Source: Mangrovimonas sp. ST2L15
GTDB lineage: Bacteria > Bacteroidota > Bacteroidia > Flavobacteriales > Flavobacteriaceae
Assembly: GCF_001280515.1 (NCBI RefSeq)
Contig: NZ_LBIQ01000052.1
Span: 62,001-126,000 of the forward strand
Length of the DNA stretch: 64,000 nt
Direction: 5' to 3'
The notes under the pieces are model-generated. The model saw only the letters and a list, made by a program, of their open reading frames with translations. It ran no database searches and had not been told where the DNA came from. Below are positions 52,104 through 61,101 of this stretch, one piece after another. The stretch's first letter is position 1. Each line of letters begins with the position of its first letter. The translations under genes and the position numbers were made by a program.

Positions 52104-52286
52104 AAAAGGTTAGCCAAGTTAATAAGTTTAGTTGTTCAATTTTCTAGCTTTTATTTAGATAATAGTGGCTCCTCAATTTTTTGAATTTAGGCAAATAGGA
52201 TCACAATCCATTTTAAATACCTAAAAGTCCAACCTTACTTGGAAAATCCTTTTTTTAAATCCTTAAATCCCTCTAATAAAAATGAT

Positions 52287-52294
52287 TATCTTTA
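52287..52294 (+). promoter_or_regulatory. Weak -7 promoter element of the M13 peptidase gene
   Basis: TATCTTTA differs from TAnnTTTG only in the last base and lies 62 bases before the ATG. Confidence 0.4.
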
Positions 52295-52356
52295 GCTAGA
52301 TTCCAATCTTAAAGTTTCTTTCCTACTATAATTTTTGAAAACCAATCATCTAAATC

Positions 52357-54378
52357 ATGAAAAACATATTTGTAATCTTTATTGCACTTCTCTGTTTAAC
52401 CTCGTGTAATAAAACTTCCAAAATTGAAAACAAACCTGTTATTGAAATTACTGGAATTGATGAAAACTTGAGGCCTGGAGATGACTTTTTTAGGTATGTC
52501 AATGCAAAATGGTATGATACGGTAAGTATTCCATCTACACAAGCAGGGGTGGGTGCCTATCGGTTTATGAATTACCCTCAACGCATTAAGTTGAAAAGTA
52601 TATTGGATAGTGTTTCTAGTCATGAATATCAGGAAGGAAGTATCGAACAAATAGTAGGGGATTTTTACGCTTCGGGAATGGATACGATTACCATAGAAAA
52701 AAGAGGTTACGACCCCATAAAAGGAATTCTTAATAATGTAGAGGACATTAAAAATAAGTCGGAAATTATGAGGTTTGTAGCGGAAGCTATGAAGATGAAC
52801 AACAATTCTTTTATGGGCCTATATGTAGGTCCTGATGATAAAAATAGTGCCATGAATATGGCGCATGCTTATCAAACGGGCATTGGGTTACCAGATAGAG
52901 ATTATTACTTTAAAACAGATGCTGCTACTTTAGAAATTCAAAATGCTTACAAAGAATATCTTGCTAGCTTACTTCAACTTATTGGAACTGATAAAGATGT
53001 TGCAGTCAAACAAGCAAACTTGGTTTATGATTTAGAAAAGCAAATGGCCAAATCACATAAGACTAGGGTAGAACGACGCGATATCAAAGCTAATTATAAC
53101 AAAATGGCAGTAGCTAACCTCAATACAGATCAACCATTCATTGAATGGAGCAAATTTTTAGGTTATTTGAATACCCAAACAGACTCAATAAACGTTGCAC
53201 AACCTGCTTATTATGAAACCTTAAATACAATATTAAATAGTGTTCCTCTTAAAGATTGGAAAGTCTATTTAAAAGCTAAAACCTTAACAAACTATGCAGA
53301 TTACTTGAGCACGCCTTTTGTTGATGCTTCTTTTAAATTTACAAAAGTACTTTCTGGTCAAGCAATTCAAAAATCACGTGGAGAAAAGATGGCAAGTGCG
53401 GTAGATGGCTATTTGGGAGAAGCTCTAGGGCAGTTATATGTCAAGGCCTATTTTCCTGAATCAGCCAAAGCACGAATGTTGGATTTGGTTAACAATGTGC
53501 AAAAGGCGTATGCAGCAAGAATTGATAAGTTAGAGTGGATGAGTGATAGTACCAAACAAAAGGCACAAGAAAAGTTGTTTGCCATCAGCAAAAAAATAGG
53601 TTATCCTGATGTTTGGAAAGATTATAGTAAAGTGCATATTGATCGGGATCAATACTTTGAAAATGTACTTTCGGCTTCTGCAAATTTGTTTCAAACAAAT
53701 TTGGATAACCTTGGAAAGCCAGTCGATAAAGAAGAATGGTTTACAACACCATCAACTGTCACAGCCTACAATAATCCTTCGGCCAACGAGATTGTTTTCC
53801 CCGCAGGTATTTTGCAACCCCCTTATTTTAATAATGATGCCGATGACGCGCTAAACTATGGTGGAATTGGGATGGTCATCGGACATGAATTCACGCATAC
53901 TTTTGATGATCAAGGAGCGCAATTTGATAAGGAAGGTAATGTCAATAATTGGTGGACGGACTCAGATTATAAGAAGTTTAAGGGAAGAATACAGCAAGTC
54001 ATTGATTTATATGACACCTTTACTGTTTTGGACACATTACATATAAACGGCGCCATGACAGTGGGAGAGAATACTGCTGATATAGCGGGAATAGCCGTTG
54101 CCTATGATGCCTTTAAAATGACTCCTCAAGGTCAGGATACCACTAAATTGGGTGGATTTACACCAGATCAGCGCTTTTTTCTTTCGGTAGCTAAAATATG
54201 GCGTGTTAAGATGAAGGATGAATATTTGCGGTTATGGATTAATAATAATCCACATTCACCACCTATTTGGAGGGTTAATGGTCCATTAATGAATACGACA
54301 CCATTTTATGAAGCCTTTGATGTGCAACCTGATGAAGCCATGTTTCTGAAGGAAGAGGATCGAATTACAATTTGGTAG
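52357..54378 (+). CDS. M13 family metallopeptidase (neprilysin/PepO type), lipoprotein
   Basis: A 673-residue zinc peptidase anchored as a lipoprotein (signal peptide ends LCLTSCNKT). The N-terminal domain begins NLRPGDDFFRYVNAKWYDTV, typical of M13. The catalytic site is GHEFTHTFDDQGAQFD (HExxH at about residue 510), with the third ligand in GENTADIAGIAVAYDAF (about residue 570) and the substrate-binding NAYY-like segment appearing as TAYNNPSANEIVFPAGILQP. The C-terminal tail ends with the usual W (ITIW). It degrades small peptides, presumably in the periplasm. Monocistronic with a probable promoter upstream. Confidence 0.94.
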   Translation: MKNIFVIFIALLCLTSCNKTSKIENKPVIEITGIDENLRPGDDFFRYVNAKWYDTVSIPSTQAGVGAYRFMNYPQRIKLKSILDSVSSHEYQEGSIEQIVGDFYASGMDTITIEKRGYDPIKGILNNVEDIKNKSEIMRFVAEAMKMNNNSFMGLYVGPDDKNSAMNMAHAYQTGIGLPDRDYYFKTDAATLEIQNAYKEYLASLLQLIGTDKDVAVKQANLVYDLEKQMAKSHKTRVERRDIKANYNKMAVANLNTDQPFIEWSKFLGYLNTQTDSINVAQPAYYETLNTILNSVPLKDWKVYLKAKTLTNYADYLSTPFVDASFKFTKVLSGQAIQKSRGEKMASAVDGYLGEALGQLYVKAYFPESAKARMLDLVNNVQKAYAARIDKLEWMSDSTKQKAQEKLFAISKKIGYPDVWKDYSKVHIDRDQYFENVLSASANLFQTNLDNLGKPVDKEEWFTTPSTVTAYNNPSANEIVFPAGILQPPYFNNDADDALNYGGIGMVIGHEFTHTFDDQGAQFDKEGNVNNWWTDSDYKKFKGRIQQVIDLYDTFTVLDTLHINGAMTVGENTADIAGIAVAYDAFKMTPQGQDTTKLGGFTPDQRFFLSVAKIWRVKMKDEYLRLWINNNPHSPPIWRVNGPLMNTTPFYEAFDVQPDEAMFLKEEDRITIW

Positions 54379-54583
54379 AAAGTCCATTATCTTTAAATAC
54401 CTGATTAAGTTTATAATAAAAGAATTGTAACTTTTTATATCAAAATCAAGAACTTATTTAAGCCATGTGGACATGTCATTGAGCACTTATTTTGAGATAG
54501 TTGCATCCTTATTATGAAATAGAAATGGATTTTTTAAGGTGAAAATGGAATGAATTCTAGGTTTCCATTCAACGAACTAAATT
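54379..54583. other. Intergenic region after the M13 peptidase gene, nothing recognised
   Basis: AT-rich, no clear terminator stem or repeat could be identified by eye in these 205 bases; a promoter for the next gene follows directly. Confidence 0.5.
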
Positions 54584-54612
54584 TTGAAAATAGGTTCTTT
54601 TTAATATCTTTA
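54584..54612 (+). promoter_or_regulatory. Promoter of the DUF4833 gene
   Basis: TTG (54584-54586) and TATCTTTA (54605-54612) are separated by 18 bases; one base off the TAnnTTTG consensus, 66 bases before the ATG. Confidence 0.5.
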
Positions 54613-54678
54613 AGACTGTGCTTTCCTTAAAATCCAAACCCATCAACAAAAGCACAAGGACAAATTTTTGTTTTCTTT

Positions 54679-55215
54679 ATGGTAAGATATTTAAAAGTAA
54701 TTGTCATGGGATGTTTTCTTGTTTTCCATGTCATAGCCTTTGGTCAGGAGAATTATCCTATTCCAAAAAGGACACCTCATAGACTTTTTTATATTCAACA
54801 TAGCTTCAATCATAACACCTATGTTTACGATGCCAATTTAGATGGCAGCTATTTTAAAAAAAATAATCCAGTTAATGAATATCGTATTGTTTATACAGAA
54901 GGTGGTGTAAAAAAACCTTTAAGCCCAATTCAAAAAAAGATGGCATACGGTACTCATGTACAGTTTGTAAAAACCAATCTATATCGTTTCACTTTGGCAG
55001 CTTCCAAAGAACTTGTTTTTTTCTTAATTATGACAAGTAAAGGCATTCCTAGAGTATTTGTTAACGTTAACGGACGTAAAATTTATTTAGATCGTATGTT
55101 TTTGGAGCTGGATGATTCCTTAACGAGTCTTAGTGTACAAGCCAAGTATATCTTGTTGGAAGGTACTGACTATACAACGGGAGAAAATGTCGTTGAAAAA
55201 GTTACCATGGATTAA
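54679..55215 (+). CDS. DUF4833 family exported protein
   Basis: A 178-residue protein with a signal peptide (VIVMGCFLVFHVIAFGQ). The mature part starts YPIPKRTPHRLFYIQHSFNH, followed by NTYVYDAN and NEYRIVYTEGGVKKPLSPIQ, the conserved core of DUF4833 (a family I recall in Bacteroidota; function unknown). The Cys in MGCFLVF lies in the middle of the hydrophobic segment, so it is not a lipobox. Own promoter and a terminator shared with the convergent secreted-protein gene. Confidence 0.8.
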   Translation: MVRYLKVIVMGCFLVFHVIAFGQENYPIPKRTPHRLFYIQHSFNHNTYVYDANLDGSYFKKNNPVNEYRIVYTEGGVKKPLSPIQKKMAYGTHVQFVKTNLYRFTLAASKELVFFLIMTSKGIPRVFVNVNGRKIYLDRMFLELDDSLTSLSVQAKYILLEGTDYTTGENVVEKVTMD

Positions 55216-55216
55216 A

Positions 55217-55252
55217 AAACCCTCCAATGTTTAAGCTATTGAAGGGTTTCAT
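55217..55252. terminator. Bidirectional terminator
   Basis: AAACCCT-C-CAAT pairs with ATTG-A-AGGGTTT (one mismatch); six A before the stem give a T-tract on the minus strand. It ends both convergent genes. Confidence 0.8.
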
Positions 55253-55266
55253 TTATTATAAGTAGC

Positions 55267-55947
55267 CTATTTTTTTAGTTTTTCTTTCTTTTTAACTTCA
55301 CCGTTTTGTTTGTAATAATAGAAATCCTCATTACTTGTATTTGTGTAGGAATCGTTAAAGACTACCGAACCATTACTTGATGCACTATTACCATAGGTAA
55401 GGCCTGTATTCAGTCTGTTCACGTAACCGTAACTATGAACTAATTCACCCCAGTGGTTATAAGTCACCTTTAAACCTCCCACTTGAGTTAATAGACCAGT
55501 GTTGCCTCGGTTGTAACTCATATAAACCGATCCAGCTCTTTTAATTTTACCATATCTGTCATAATTGATAAAAACATTTCCAATACGTCTTACCTTCCCA
55601 TCTCTATCATGCTCTATCAATACACCCATTGGATTAGGTTGAGAATATCTTACAGGATTTCCTAAAGATGTTCTTGGAGCCCCAAAGGTTCCATTTACAG
55701 ACGCTCTTCTGGTATTATTCCTGTAATACATGTCACCACCATATAAATTGCCTTCAAAATGGGTATTGAAATCAAAACTGCCATCAGGAAAAATCAAAAA
55801 CTCAATACCACGTTCTATAAAAGAAATGGGTTGGGCAAAATGATAGCGTGATTGAAGCTCAACATTATTGATCATAGTATTCTCAGCTTCCATAGTAAGC
55901 ATGGTTCCAAACATCATGCTTATTCCAAATAGTAAAAATTTTTTCAT
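55267..55947 (-). CDS. Secreted protein, paralogue of the Asn/Arg-rich 382-aa protein
   Basis: A 226-residue exported protein (signal peptide MKKFLLFGISMMFGTMLTME). It shares with the gene at 49102-50250 the block RGIEFLIFPDGSFDFN and the repeated strand-turn motifs VLIEHDRDGKVRRIGNVFIN, YDRYGKIKRAGSVYMSYNRG and LTQVGGLKVTYNHWGELVHS. It lacks that protein's low-complexity tail and ends in a basic KKKEKLKK. The repeats look like short beta-hairpins with Asp/Gly turns, similar in feel to RHS/YD-type or beta-sandwich repeats, but no family can be named. A -24/-12-like sequence lies upstream. Confidence 0.72.
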   Translation of the reverse strand: MKKFLLFGISMMFGTMLTMEAENTMINNVELQSRYHFAQPISFIERGIEFLIFPDGSFDFNTHFEGNLYGGDMYYRNNTRRASVNGTFGAPRTSLGNPVRYSQPNPMGVLIEHDRDGKVRRIGNVFINYDRYGKIKRAGSVYMSYNRGNTGLLTQVGGLKVTYNHWGELVHSYGYVNRLNTGLTYGNSASSNGSVVFNDSYTNTSNEDFYYYKQNGEVKKKEKLKK

Positions 55948-56010
55948 AATTTCTAAAATTTAAGTGATGCCTACTCTTTAGCTTTTCGGCTTACGCTATA
56001 TTATTTGGAA

Positions 56011-56027
56011 TCCAATATATGTGCCAA
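56011..56027 (-). promoter_or_regulatory. -24/-12 (sigma-54-like) promoter candidate
   Basis: On the minus strand TTGGCACA-TATA-TTGGA keeps the RpoN spacing (TGGCACr-N4-TTGC) with one -12 mismatch. It overlaps a perfect inverted repeat TTGGAATCCAA (56005-56015). The start codon is 64 bases downstream. Confidence 0.45.
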
Positions 56028-56165
56028 ACTTTCTTGAAGTGTTTAAGTGATTGATTTTTAAAAGCTTGGAAAACTTTGGTTTCTTCCATTTTTGGTAGAT
56101 TCTTTATCGTTGGTATTTGTTATAGTCATTATTTTTTTACTTTTATGAATGCTAATCCCAACTTT

Positions 56166-57254
56166 ATGGCTATTAAAGAAACCACCTGTAAAAATTGTGA
56201 ACAAATTTTTGACGATGCCTTTAATTATTGTCCCTATTGTGGACAAAATGATAAAGAGGAATTAACCATTGGTGTATTGTTTAGTAATACGATTGCCAAT
56301 TATTTTTCTGTTGATGCCCGTTTCTTTAAGAGCTTTTGGCCATTAATGGCCAAACCAGGATATTTAGCTAGGAAATTTTTAGCAGGAAAACGCCTTCTAT
56401 ATCTGCATCCGGCACAAATGTATTTATTCGTGTCCGTGGTATTTTTCTTTTTGTTTTCATTTGTCGCCCGCAATCAAGAGGAAAAATTTGATCAAGCTTT
56501 GAAAAAAGATTTTGACCAAGTTAGACATACTATGGACTCAATTTCTGAACAGCCCGTAGATAGTGCAAAGGTTGATGAAGTTTTGCAAGTTTATAATGAA
56601 AACAAGGATCAGTTAGGATTAAAGGATTTAGATAAAAAGGAATTGGATTCTATTATAAACGCTGGAAGTACTGCTATTAAGAAGAATAAAAATAATGTCA
56701 AAACCAGTTGGGTTTTTGGTGAGAAGGAAAAAGAAGTTGATTCTCTGATTCAAGCAGGGGCTTCAGATGAGGAAATTTTGAAGGTAATGGGATTGGAGCA
56801 GGAGTCAGGTTACTTTAAAACAAGAATGTATCAACAAGGCTTAAAGTTTTATAGGAATAGGAGTGGAGGGTCTTTATTGAAAGCTTTCTATGATTCCTTG
56901 CCTATAGCCATGTTTTTCCTTCTACCACTATTTGCGCTTATTCTTAAGGTGCTATATTACAACAAAGGCCGTTATGCACATCATCTGGTGTTCAGTTTTT
57001 ACTTTTTTGCTTTTGTTTTTGTGGTATTTAGCATCTTGGTGTTGGTTTCATTAATCTGGGCAAAATTTCCAGCTTGGGCCAATTTTTTAATAATCTTATC
57101 TACCTTTTTCTATTTAATGATTGCCTTAAAAAGGTTTTATGGTCAAGGTTGGTTTTTAACTTATATTAAAACAAGTATCGTTGCTACCGTTTTTGGTATT
57201 TTGATGATACCAGCGTCCATTCTGCTTATGATGTTTGCCTTTATGTTTTATTAG
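56166..57254 (+). CDS. DUF3667 family membrane protein with zinc ribbon
   Basis: A protein of 362 residues from MAIKETTCKN (an in-frame ATG at 56145 would add seven residues). The N terminus is a zinc ribbon: CKNCEQIFDDAFNYCPYCGQ, the usual start of DUF3667 proteins. A hydrophobic helix lies around MYLFVSVVFFFLFSFVARN, then a hydrophilic Asp/Lys-rich linker of about 150 residues, then three to four helices (for example IAMFFLLPLFALILKVLYY) near the C terminus. Function unknown; the family is widespread in Bacteroidota. It converges on uvrA, the two stops being one base apart. Confidence 0.82.
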   Translation: MAIKETTCKNCEQIFDDAFNYCPYCGQNDKEELTIGVLFSNTIANYFSVDARFFKSFWPLMAKPGYLARKFLAGKRLLYLHPAQMYLFVSVVFFFLFSFVARNQEEKFDQALKKDFDQVRHTMDSISEQPVDSAKVDEVLQVYNENKDQLGLKDLDKKELDSIINAGSTAIKKNKNNVKTSWVFGEKEKEVDSLIQAGASDEEILKVMGLEQESGYFKTRMYQQGLKFYRNRSGGSLLKAFYDSLPIAMFFLLPLFALILKVLYYNKGRYAHHLVFSFYFFAFVFVVFSILVLVSLIWAKFPAWANFLIILSTFFYLMIALKRFYGQGWFLTYIKTSIVATVFGILMIPASILLMMFAFMFY

Positions 57255-57255
57255 A

Positions 57256-60042
57256 TTAATGCAGTTTTTCTTTTAGGTATTTACCTGTGAAGGATTCCGC
57301 ATTTAATGCTATTTCCTCGGGTGTTCCTGAAGCAACTAGTAGGCCTCCCTTTTCACCACCTTCAGGGCCAAGATCTAATATGTAATCAGCACATTTAATT
57401 AAATCCAAGTTATGTTCAACTACAATTATGGAATGACCAACCTCGATTAAGGCATTAAATGATTTCAAAAGTTTTTTAATGTCATGAAAATGGAGTCCTG
57501 TGGTGGGCTCATCAAAAATGAAAAGCGCTTTATCACTTCGGTTTCCCTTTCCTAAAAATGTTGCCAATTTGATACGTTGAGCCTCTCCACCAGATAGGGT
57601 TGAGGAACTTTGCCCCAGTGTGACATAGCCCAAACCAACATCTTGCAAAGGCTGTAGTTTACTTTGGATTTTCTCTTGTTTCTGTTCAGTGAAAAATGAA
57701 ATGGCGTCGTCAATGGTCATATTTAAAACATCATCAATGTTTTTATCATTAAATGTCACTTCCAAAACATCTTTTTTGAATCGTTTACCATTACAAGTTT
57801 CACAGGTAAGGTGAACATCTGCCATAAACTGCATTTCTATGGTTACTTCACCCTCTCCTTTACAGGTTTCACATCTTCCGCCATCTACGTTGAAAGAAAA
57901 GTGTTTGGGTTGGTAGTTTCTTATTTTACTTAGTTTTTGTTTGGCAAAGAGGTTTCTGATATCATCATATGCTTTAATGTAGGTCACTGGATTGGACCTA
58001 GATGAGCGTCCTATGGGGTTCTGATCCACAAATTCAATTTGCTTGATGTTGGAAAAGTTTCCTTTGAGCTCAGAAAATTGGCCAGGTTTATCTCCAAAAT
58101 CAGTAAGCTTCTTTTGAAGTACGGGATAGACAATCTTTTTGATTAAGGTACTTTTTCCACTACCGGAAACACCAGTTACCACGGTAAGCATTCCTAATGG
58201 TAACGTGACATCAATGTTCTTTAAGTTGTTTTCACGTGCCCCAGTAATTTCAACCTGATATTTTGAAGTGCGACGCTTTTTGGGTATTTCAATCTCCAGA
58301 TTTCCGTTAAGGTAACCAGCTGTTAAAGACTTGGAATTGAGAATGTCTTTATATGTTCCAAATGCTACTACTTCACCACCCAATGTGCCAGCCTCTGGTC
58401 CGATATCAATAATTTCATCTGCTGCTTTCATGATATCCTCATCATGTTCCACAACAATAACCGTATTTCCAAGATCACGCAACGATTTGAGAACTTCAAT
58501 TAATTTTTCGGTGTCTTTGGGATGCAGACCAATACTTGGCTCATCTAGAATATACATAGAACCTACCAAACTGCTTCCTAAGGAAGTGGCTAGATTAATT
58601 CTTTGACTCTCCCCACCCGATAGGGTATTAGACTTTCTGTTTAGGGTTAAATAGCTTAATCCGACATTAGATAAATAAGATAAACGATTGTTGATTTCTT
58701 TTAGAAGTCTATCCGCTACTTTTTGTTCAAATTCCCTCAATTCCAAATCCTGGAAGAAAATGGCTAGCTTTTCCAAAGGCATATCCACCAAATTAGAAAT
58801 AGATTTACCTCCTACCTTAACGTACTCAGCTTCTTTCCGAAGGCGTTTACCATGACACGTTTTACATTTGGTTTTTCCGCGATACCTGGATAACATGACG
58901 CGGTTTTGAATTTTATAGGCCTTTGCTTCCAATTCGCCAAAAAACTCATTCAAGCCTGTGAAAAAGGAGTTGCCTTCCCAGATTAAGTTTTTTTGTTCTT
59001 CCGAAAGTTTGAAATAGGGTTTATGAATCGGAAAATCAAATTTATGGGAATTGTTAACCAATTGGTCTCGATACCAACTCATGCTTTCTCCACGCCAAGG
59101 AAAAATGGCATTTTCATAGATAGATAAAGCAGTATTAGGAATCACCAAATCTTCATCAATACCAATAACATCACCATAGCCTTCACATTTGGGACAGGCC
59201 CCGTATGGGTTATTGAAACTGAACAAATGGATATTAGGTTCCAGAAAATTCATGCCATCCAGTTCAAACTTATTACTGAAATGCTTTTGTTTCCCGTCTA
59301 TAAGACTTTCAACGATACATTCTCCTTTGCCCTCAAAAAAGGCAGTTTGAGTGGCATCAGCCAATCGGTTATAAAAATCTTCATCATTTTTAGTAATGAT
59401 TCTATCCACCACCAAAAAACAATCGTTTGGAACCTCGTTAGGATCAATTTGATCTAATCTTAAAACTTGGTCGTTTATTTTAATTCGGGCATAACCCTGT
59501 TGTTGAAGTACCTTAATTTTATCAGGCATTTTGCGACCTTCCTCCAGATGGATTGGTGCCAAAAGCAAACACTTTTCACCTTCATCATAGGTTTTAATAT
59601 AATCTAAAACATTGGAGACCGAATCTTTCCTCACTTCTTCACCAGAAATAGGAGAGAAGGTTCTTCCTATTCTAGCATAGAGAAGTTTTAAATAGTCATA
59701 AATTTCGGTAGTAGTGCCTACGGTAGACCTTGGGTTGGTTGAATTCACTTTTTGCTCGATAGCAATGGCGGGAGCAATTCCCTTGATGTAATCAACTTTG
59801 GGTTTATTAAGCCTACCTAGGAATTGTCTGGCGTAAGAGGATAAACTTTCAACATACCTTCTTTGACCCTCGGTATAAAGCGTATCAAAGGCCAAACTGG
59901 ATTTTCCAGAACCCGATAAACCAGTAATTACAACTAGTTTGTTTCTGGGAATAACCACATCAATATTCTTGAGATTGTGCAGTTTTGCTCCTTTTATAAT
60001 TATGTTTTGCTTAGGATTTACTTGTGAAATATCTGTTGCCAT
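57256..60042 (-). CDS. uvrA: Excinuclease ABC subunit A
   Basis: A 928-residue UvrA, damage-recognition ATPase of nucleotide excision repair. First Walker A is GLSGSGKSS (about residues 41-49), second GVSGSGKST in the C-terminal half; each half has an [18 protein letters not shown] signature. Zinc modules are seen as CPKCEGYGD with CKTCHGKRL, and [10 protein letters not shown] with [28 protein letters not shown] is the conserved insertion segment. Length matches E. coli (940). It works with UvrB and UvrC, which are not in this window. Transcribed from its own promoter toward the DUF3667 gene. Confidence 0.97.
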   Translation of the reverse strand: MATDISQVNPKQNIIIKGAKLHNLKNIDVVIPRNKLVVITGLSGSGKSSLAFDTLYTEGQRRYVESLSSYARQFLGRLNKPKVDYIKGIAPAIAIEQKVNSTNPRSTVGTTTEIYDYLKLLYARIGRTFSPISGEEVRKDSVSNVLDYIKTYDEGEKCLLLAPIHLEEGRKMPDKIKVLQQQGYARIKINDQVLRLDQIDPNEVPNDCFLVVDRIITKNDEDFYNRLADATQTAFFEGKGECIVESLIDGKQKHFSNKFELDGMNFLEPNIHLFSFNNPYGACPKCEGYGDVIGIDEDLVIPNTALSIYENAIFPWRGESMSWYRDQLVNNSHKFDFPIHKPYFKLSEEQKNLIWEGNSFFTGLNEFFGELEAKAYKIQNRVMLSRYRGKTKCKTCHGKRLRKEAEYVKVGGKSISNLVDMPLEKLAIFFQDLELREFEQKVADRLLKEINNRLSYLSNVGLSYLTLNRKSNTLSGGESQRINLATSLGSSLVGSMYILDEPSIGLHPKDTEKLIEVLKSLRDLGNTVIVVEHDEDIMKAADEIIDIGPEAGTLGGEVVAFGTYKDILNSKSLTAGYLNGNLEIEIPKKRRTSKYQVEITGARENNLKNIDVTLPLGMLTVVTGVSGSGKSTLIKKIVYPVLQKKLTDFGDKPGQFSELKGNFSNIKQIEFVDQNPIGRSSRSNPVTYIKAYDDIRNLFAKQKLSKIRNYQPKHFSFNVDGGRCETCKGEGEVTIEMQFMADVHLTCETCNGKRFKKDVLEVTFNDKNIDDVLNMTIDDAISFFTEQKQEKIQSKLQPLQDVGLGYVTLGQSSSTLSGGEAQRIKLATFLGKGNRSDKALFIFDEPTTGLHFHDIKKLLKSFNALIEVGHSIIVVEHNLDLIKCADYILDLGPEGGEKGGLLVASGTPEEIALNAESFTGKYLKEKLH

Positions 60043-60064
60043 GGAATCTAAAAGACTAATCCCA

Positions 60065-60072
60065 CAAAGATA
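60065..60072 (-). promoter_or_regulatory. -7 promoter element of uvrA
   Basis: TATCTTTG on the minus strand fits TAnnTTTG and lies 23 bases before the ATG. Confidence 0.6.
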
Positions 60073-60160
60073 TCATTTGTTTCTTAGGATGTAAAATAGA
60101 TTAATAAAGGTTTAAATGTTAAATTAATTGGTGAATTTGTTTTTTAGGAATGATTGTTGT

Positions 60161-60168
60161 TATATTTG
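60161..60168 (+). promoter_or_regulatory. -7 promoter element of the ECF sigma factor gene
   Basis: TATATTTG fits TAnnTTTG, with a TTG about 21 bases upstream (60137-60139). The ATG is 100 bases downstream, leaving a rather long leader. Confidence 0.5.
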
Positions 60169-60267
60169 GTTTTATTAATCTTAAAATCACGAATATAGCC
60201 TATAGCATAACATTACTCTTTTAATCTATTTAACCCCAACATAGAAGCTTTCTATGCTTAAAAAGTA

Positions 60268-60858
60268 ATGATTATGCAAAATGAACTTATCACTGATGCC
60301 CAATTGGTTAAGAGCTATATTCGAGGAGATGAGTCTTCTCTTGAAATCTTAATACACAGACACAAACAACGTATTTATAGCTTTATTTATTCCAAAGTTT
60401 TGGATAGAGATATCGCTGAAGATATTTTTCAAGACACTTTTATTAAAGTAATAAAAACGTTGAAACGAGGGAAATATAATGAAGAAGGAAAATTTCTTCC
60501 TTGGGTGATGCGTATAGCTCATAACTTAGTTATTGATCATTTTAGAAAAAATACCCGTATGCCTAAATTTAGCAATACGGAAGATTTTAATATTTTTTCG
60601 GTATTAAGTGATAATTCACCAAATGCTGAAAAAGCTTTAATTAAGGATCAAGTAGAAAGCCATCTAAAGATGGTTATCGAAGAATTGCCAAAAGATCAAA
60701 AGGAAGTTTTGATGATGCGTATTTATAAGGATATGAGTTTTAAAGAAATATCAGAAATAACGGGGGTTAGTATTAATACAGCTTTGGGAAGGATGCGTTA
60801 TGCTTTAATCAATATGAGAAAGATTATTGATAAACACCAAATAATTTTAACAAACTAA
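60268..60858 (+). CDS. RNA polymerase sigma factor, ECF (sigma-70 family)
   Basis: A 196-residue ECF sigma factor (an in-frame ATG two codons in is an alternative start). Region 2: LEILIHRHKQRIYSFIYSKV, DRDIAEDIFQDTFIKVIKTL, WVMRIAHNLVIDHFRKNTRM. Region 4: IEELPKDQKEVLMMRIYKDM, SFKEISEITGVSINTALGRM. No anti-sigma gene with a membrane helix is adjacent; instead a 49-residue soluble protein follows 57 bases later. Such stand-alone factors near uvrA and nth are usual in Flavobacteriaceae. Its regulon is unknown. Confidence 0.93.
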   Translation: MIMQNELITDAQLVKSYIRGDESSLEILIHRHKQRIYSFIYSKVLDRDIAEDIFQDTFIKVIKTLKRGKYNEEGKFLPWVMRIAHNLVIDHFRKNTRMPKFSNTEDFNIFSVLSDNSPNAEKALIKDQVESHLKMVIEELPKDQKEVLMMRIYKDMSFKEISEITGVSINTALGRMRYALINMRKIIDKHQIILTN

Positions 60859-60915
60859 ACAATAAAGGTTTATATAGTCCGTTAATAATGTGTGTAACAG
60901 ATAAAAACAGTATTA

Positions 60916-61065
60916 ATGGCAAAAATTTACTCTCAAAAATCCCTAAAGAATCAAACTGGTAAACTTAACCCAAAAGATGAAACTATTGAGTTTCTTTTGA
61001 ATTATTCTAAGGCTTTAAGTGTTATAAATATTAATAATTTGAAGTTTGAAGCACTTCTCAACTAA
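60916..61065 (+). CDS. Small conserved-looking protein (49 aa) downstream of the ECF sigma gene
   Basis: A short frame below the usual size limit: MAKIYSQKSLKNQTGKLNPK, then DETIEFLLNYSKALSVININ and a tail ending FEALLN. It is hydrophilic with a helix-like middle, no signal or membrane helix. It begins 57 bases after the sigma gene on the same strand and ends seven bases before a strong terminator, which frames the two as an operon. I recall a similar tiny gene in this position in other flavobacteria. Whether it modulates the sigma factor is unknown. Confidence 0.65.
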   Translation: MAKIYSQKSLKNQTGKLNPKDETIEFLLNYSKALSVININNLKFEALLN

Positions 61066-61071
61066 ACTTTG

Positions 61072-61101
61072 AAAAAAGTCCTGAGCAATCAGGACTTTTT
61101 T
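61072..61101. terminator. Bidirectional terminator
   Basis: AAAAAGTCCTGA pairs perfectly with TCAGGACTTTTT around GCAA; T-runs on both strands. It ends the sigma-factor operon and lies inside the 3' end of nth, which uses it on the minus strand. Confidence 0.92.
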
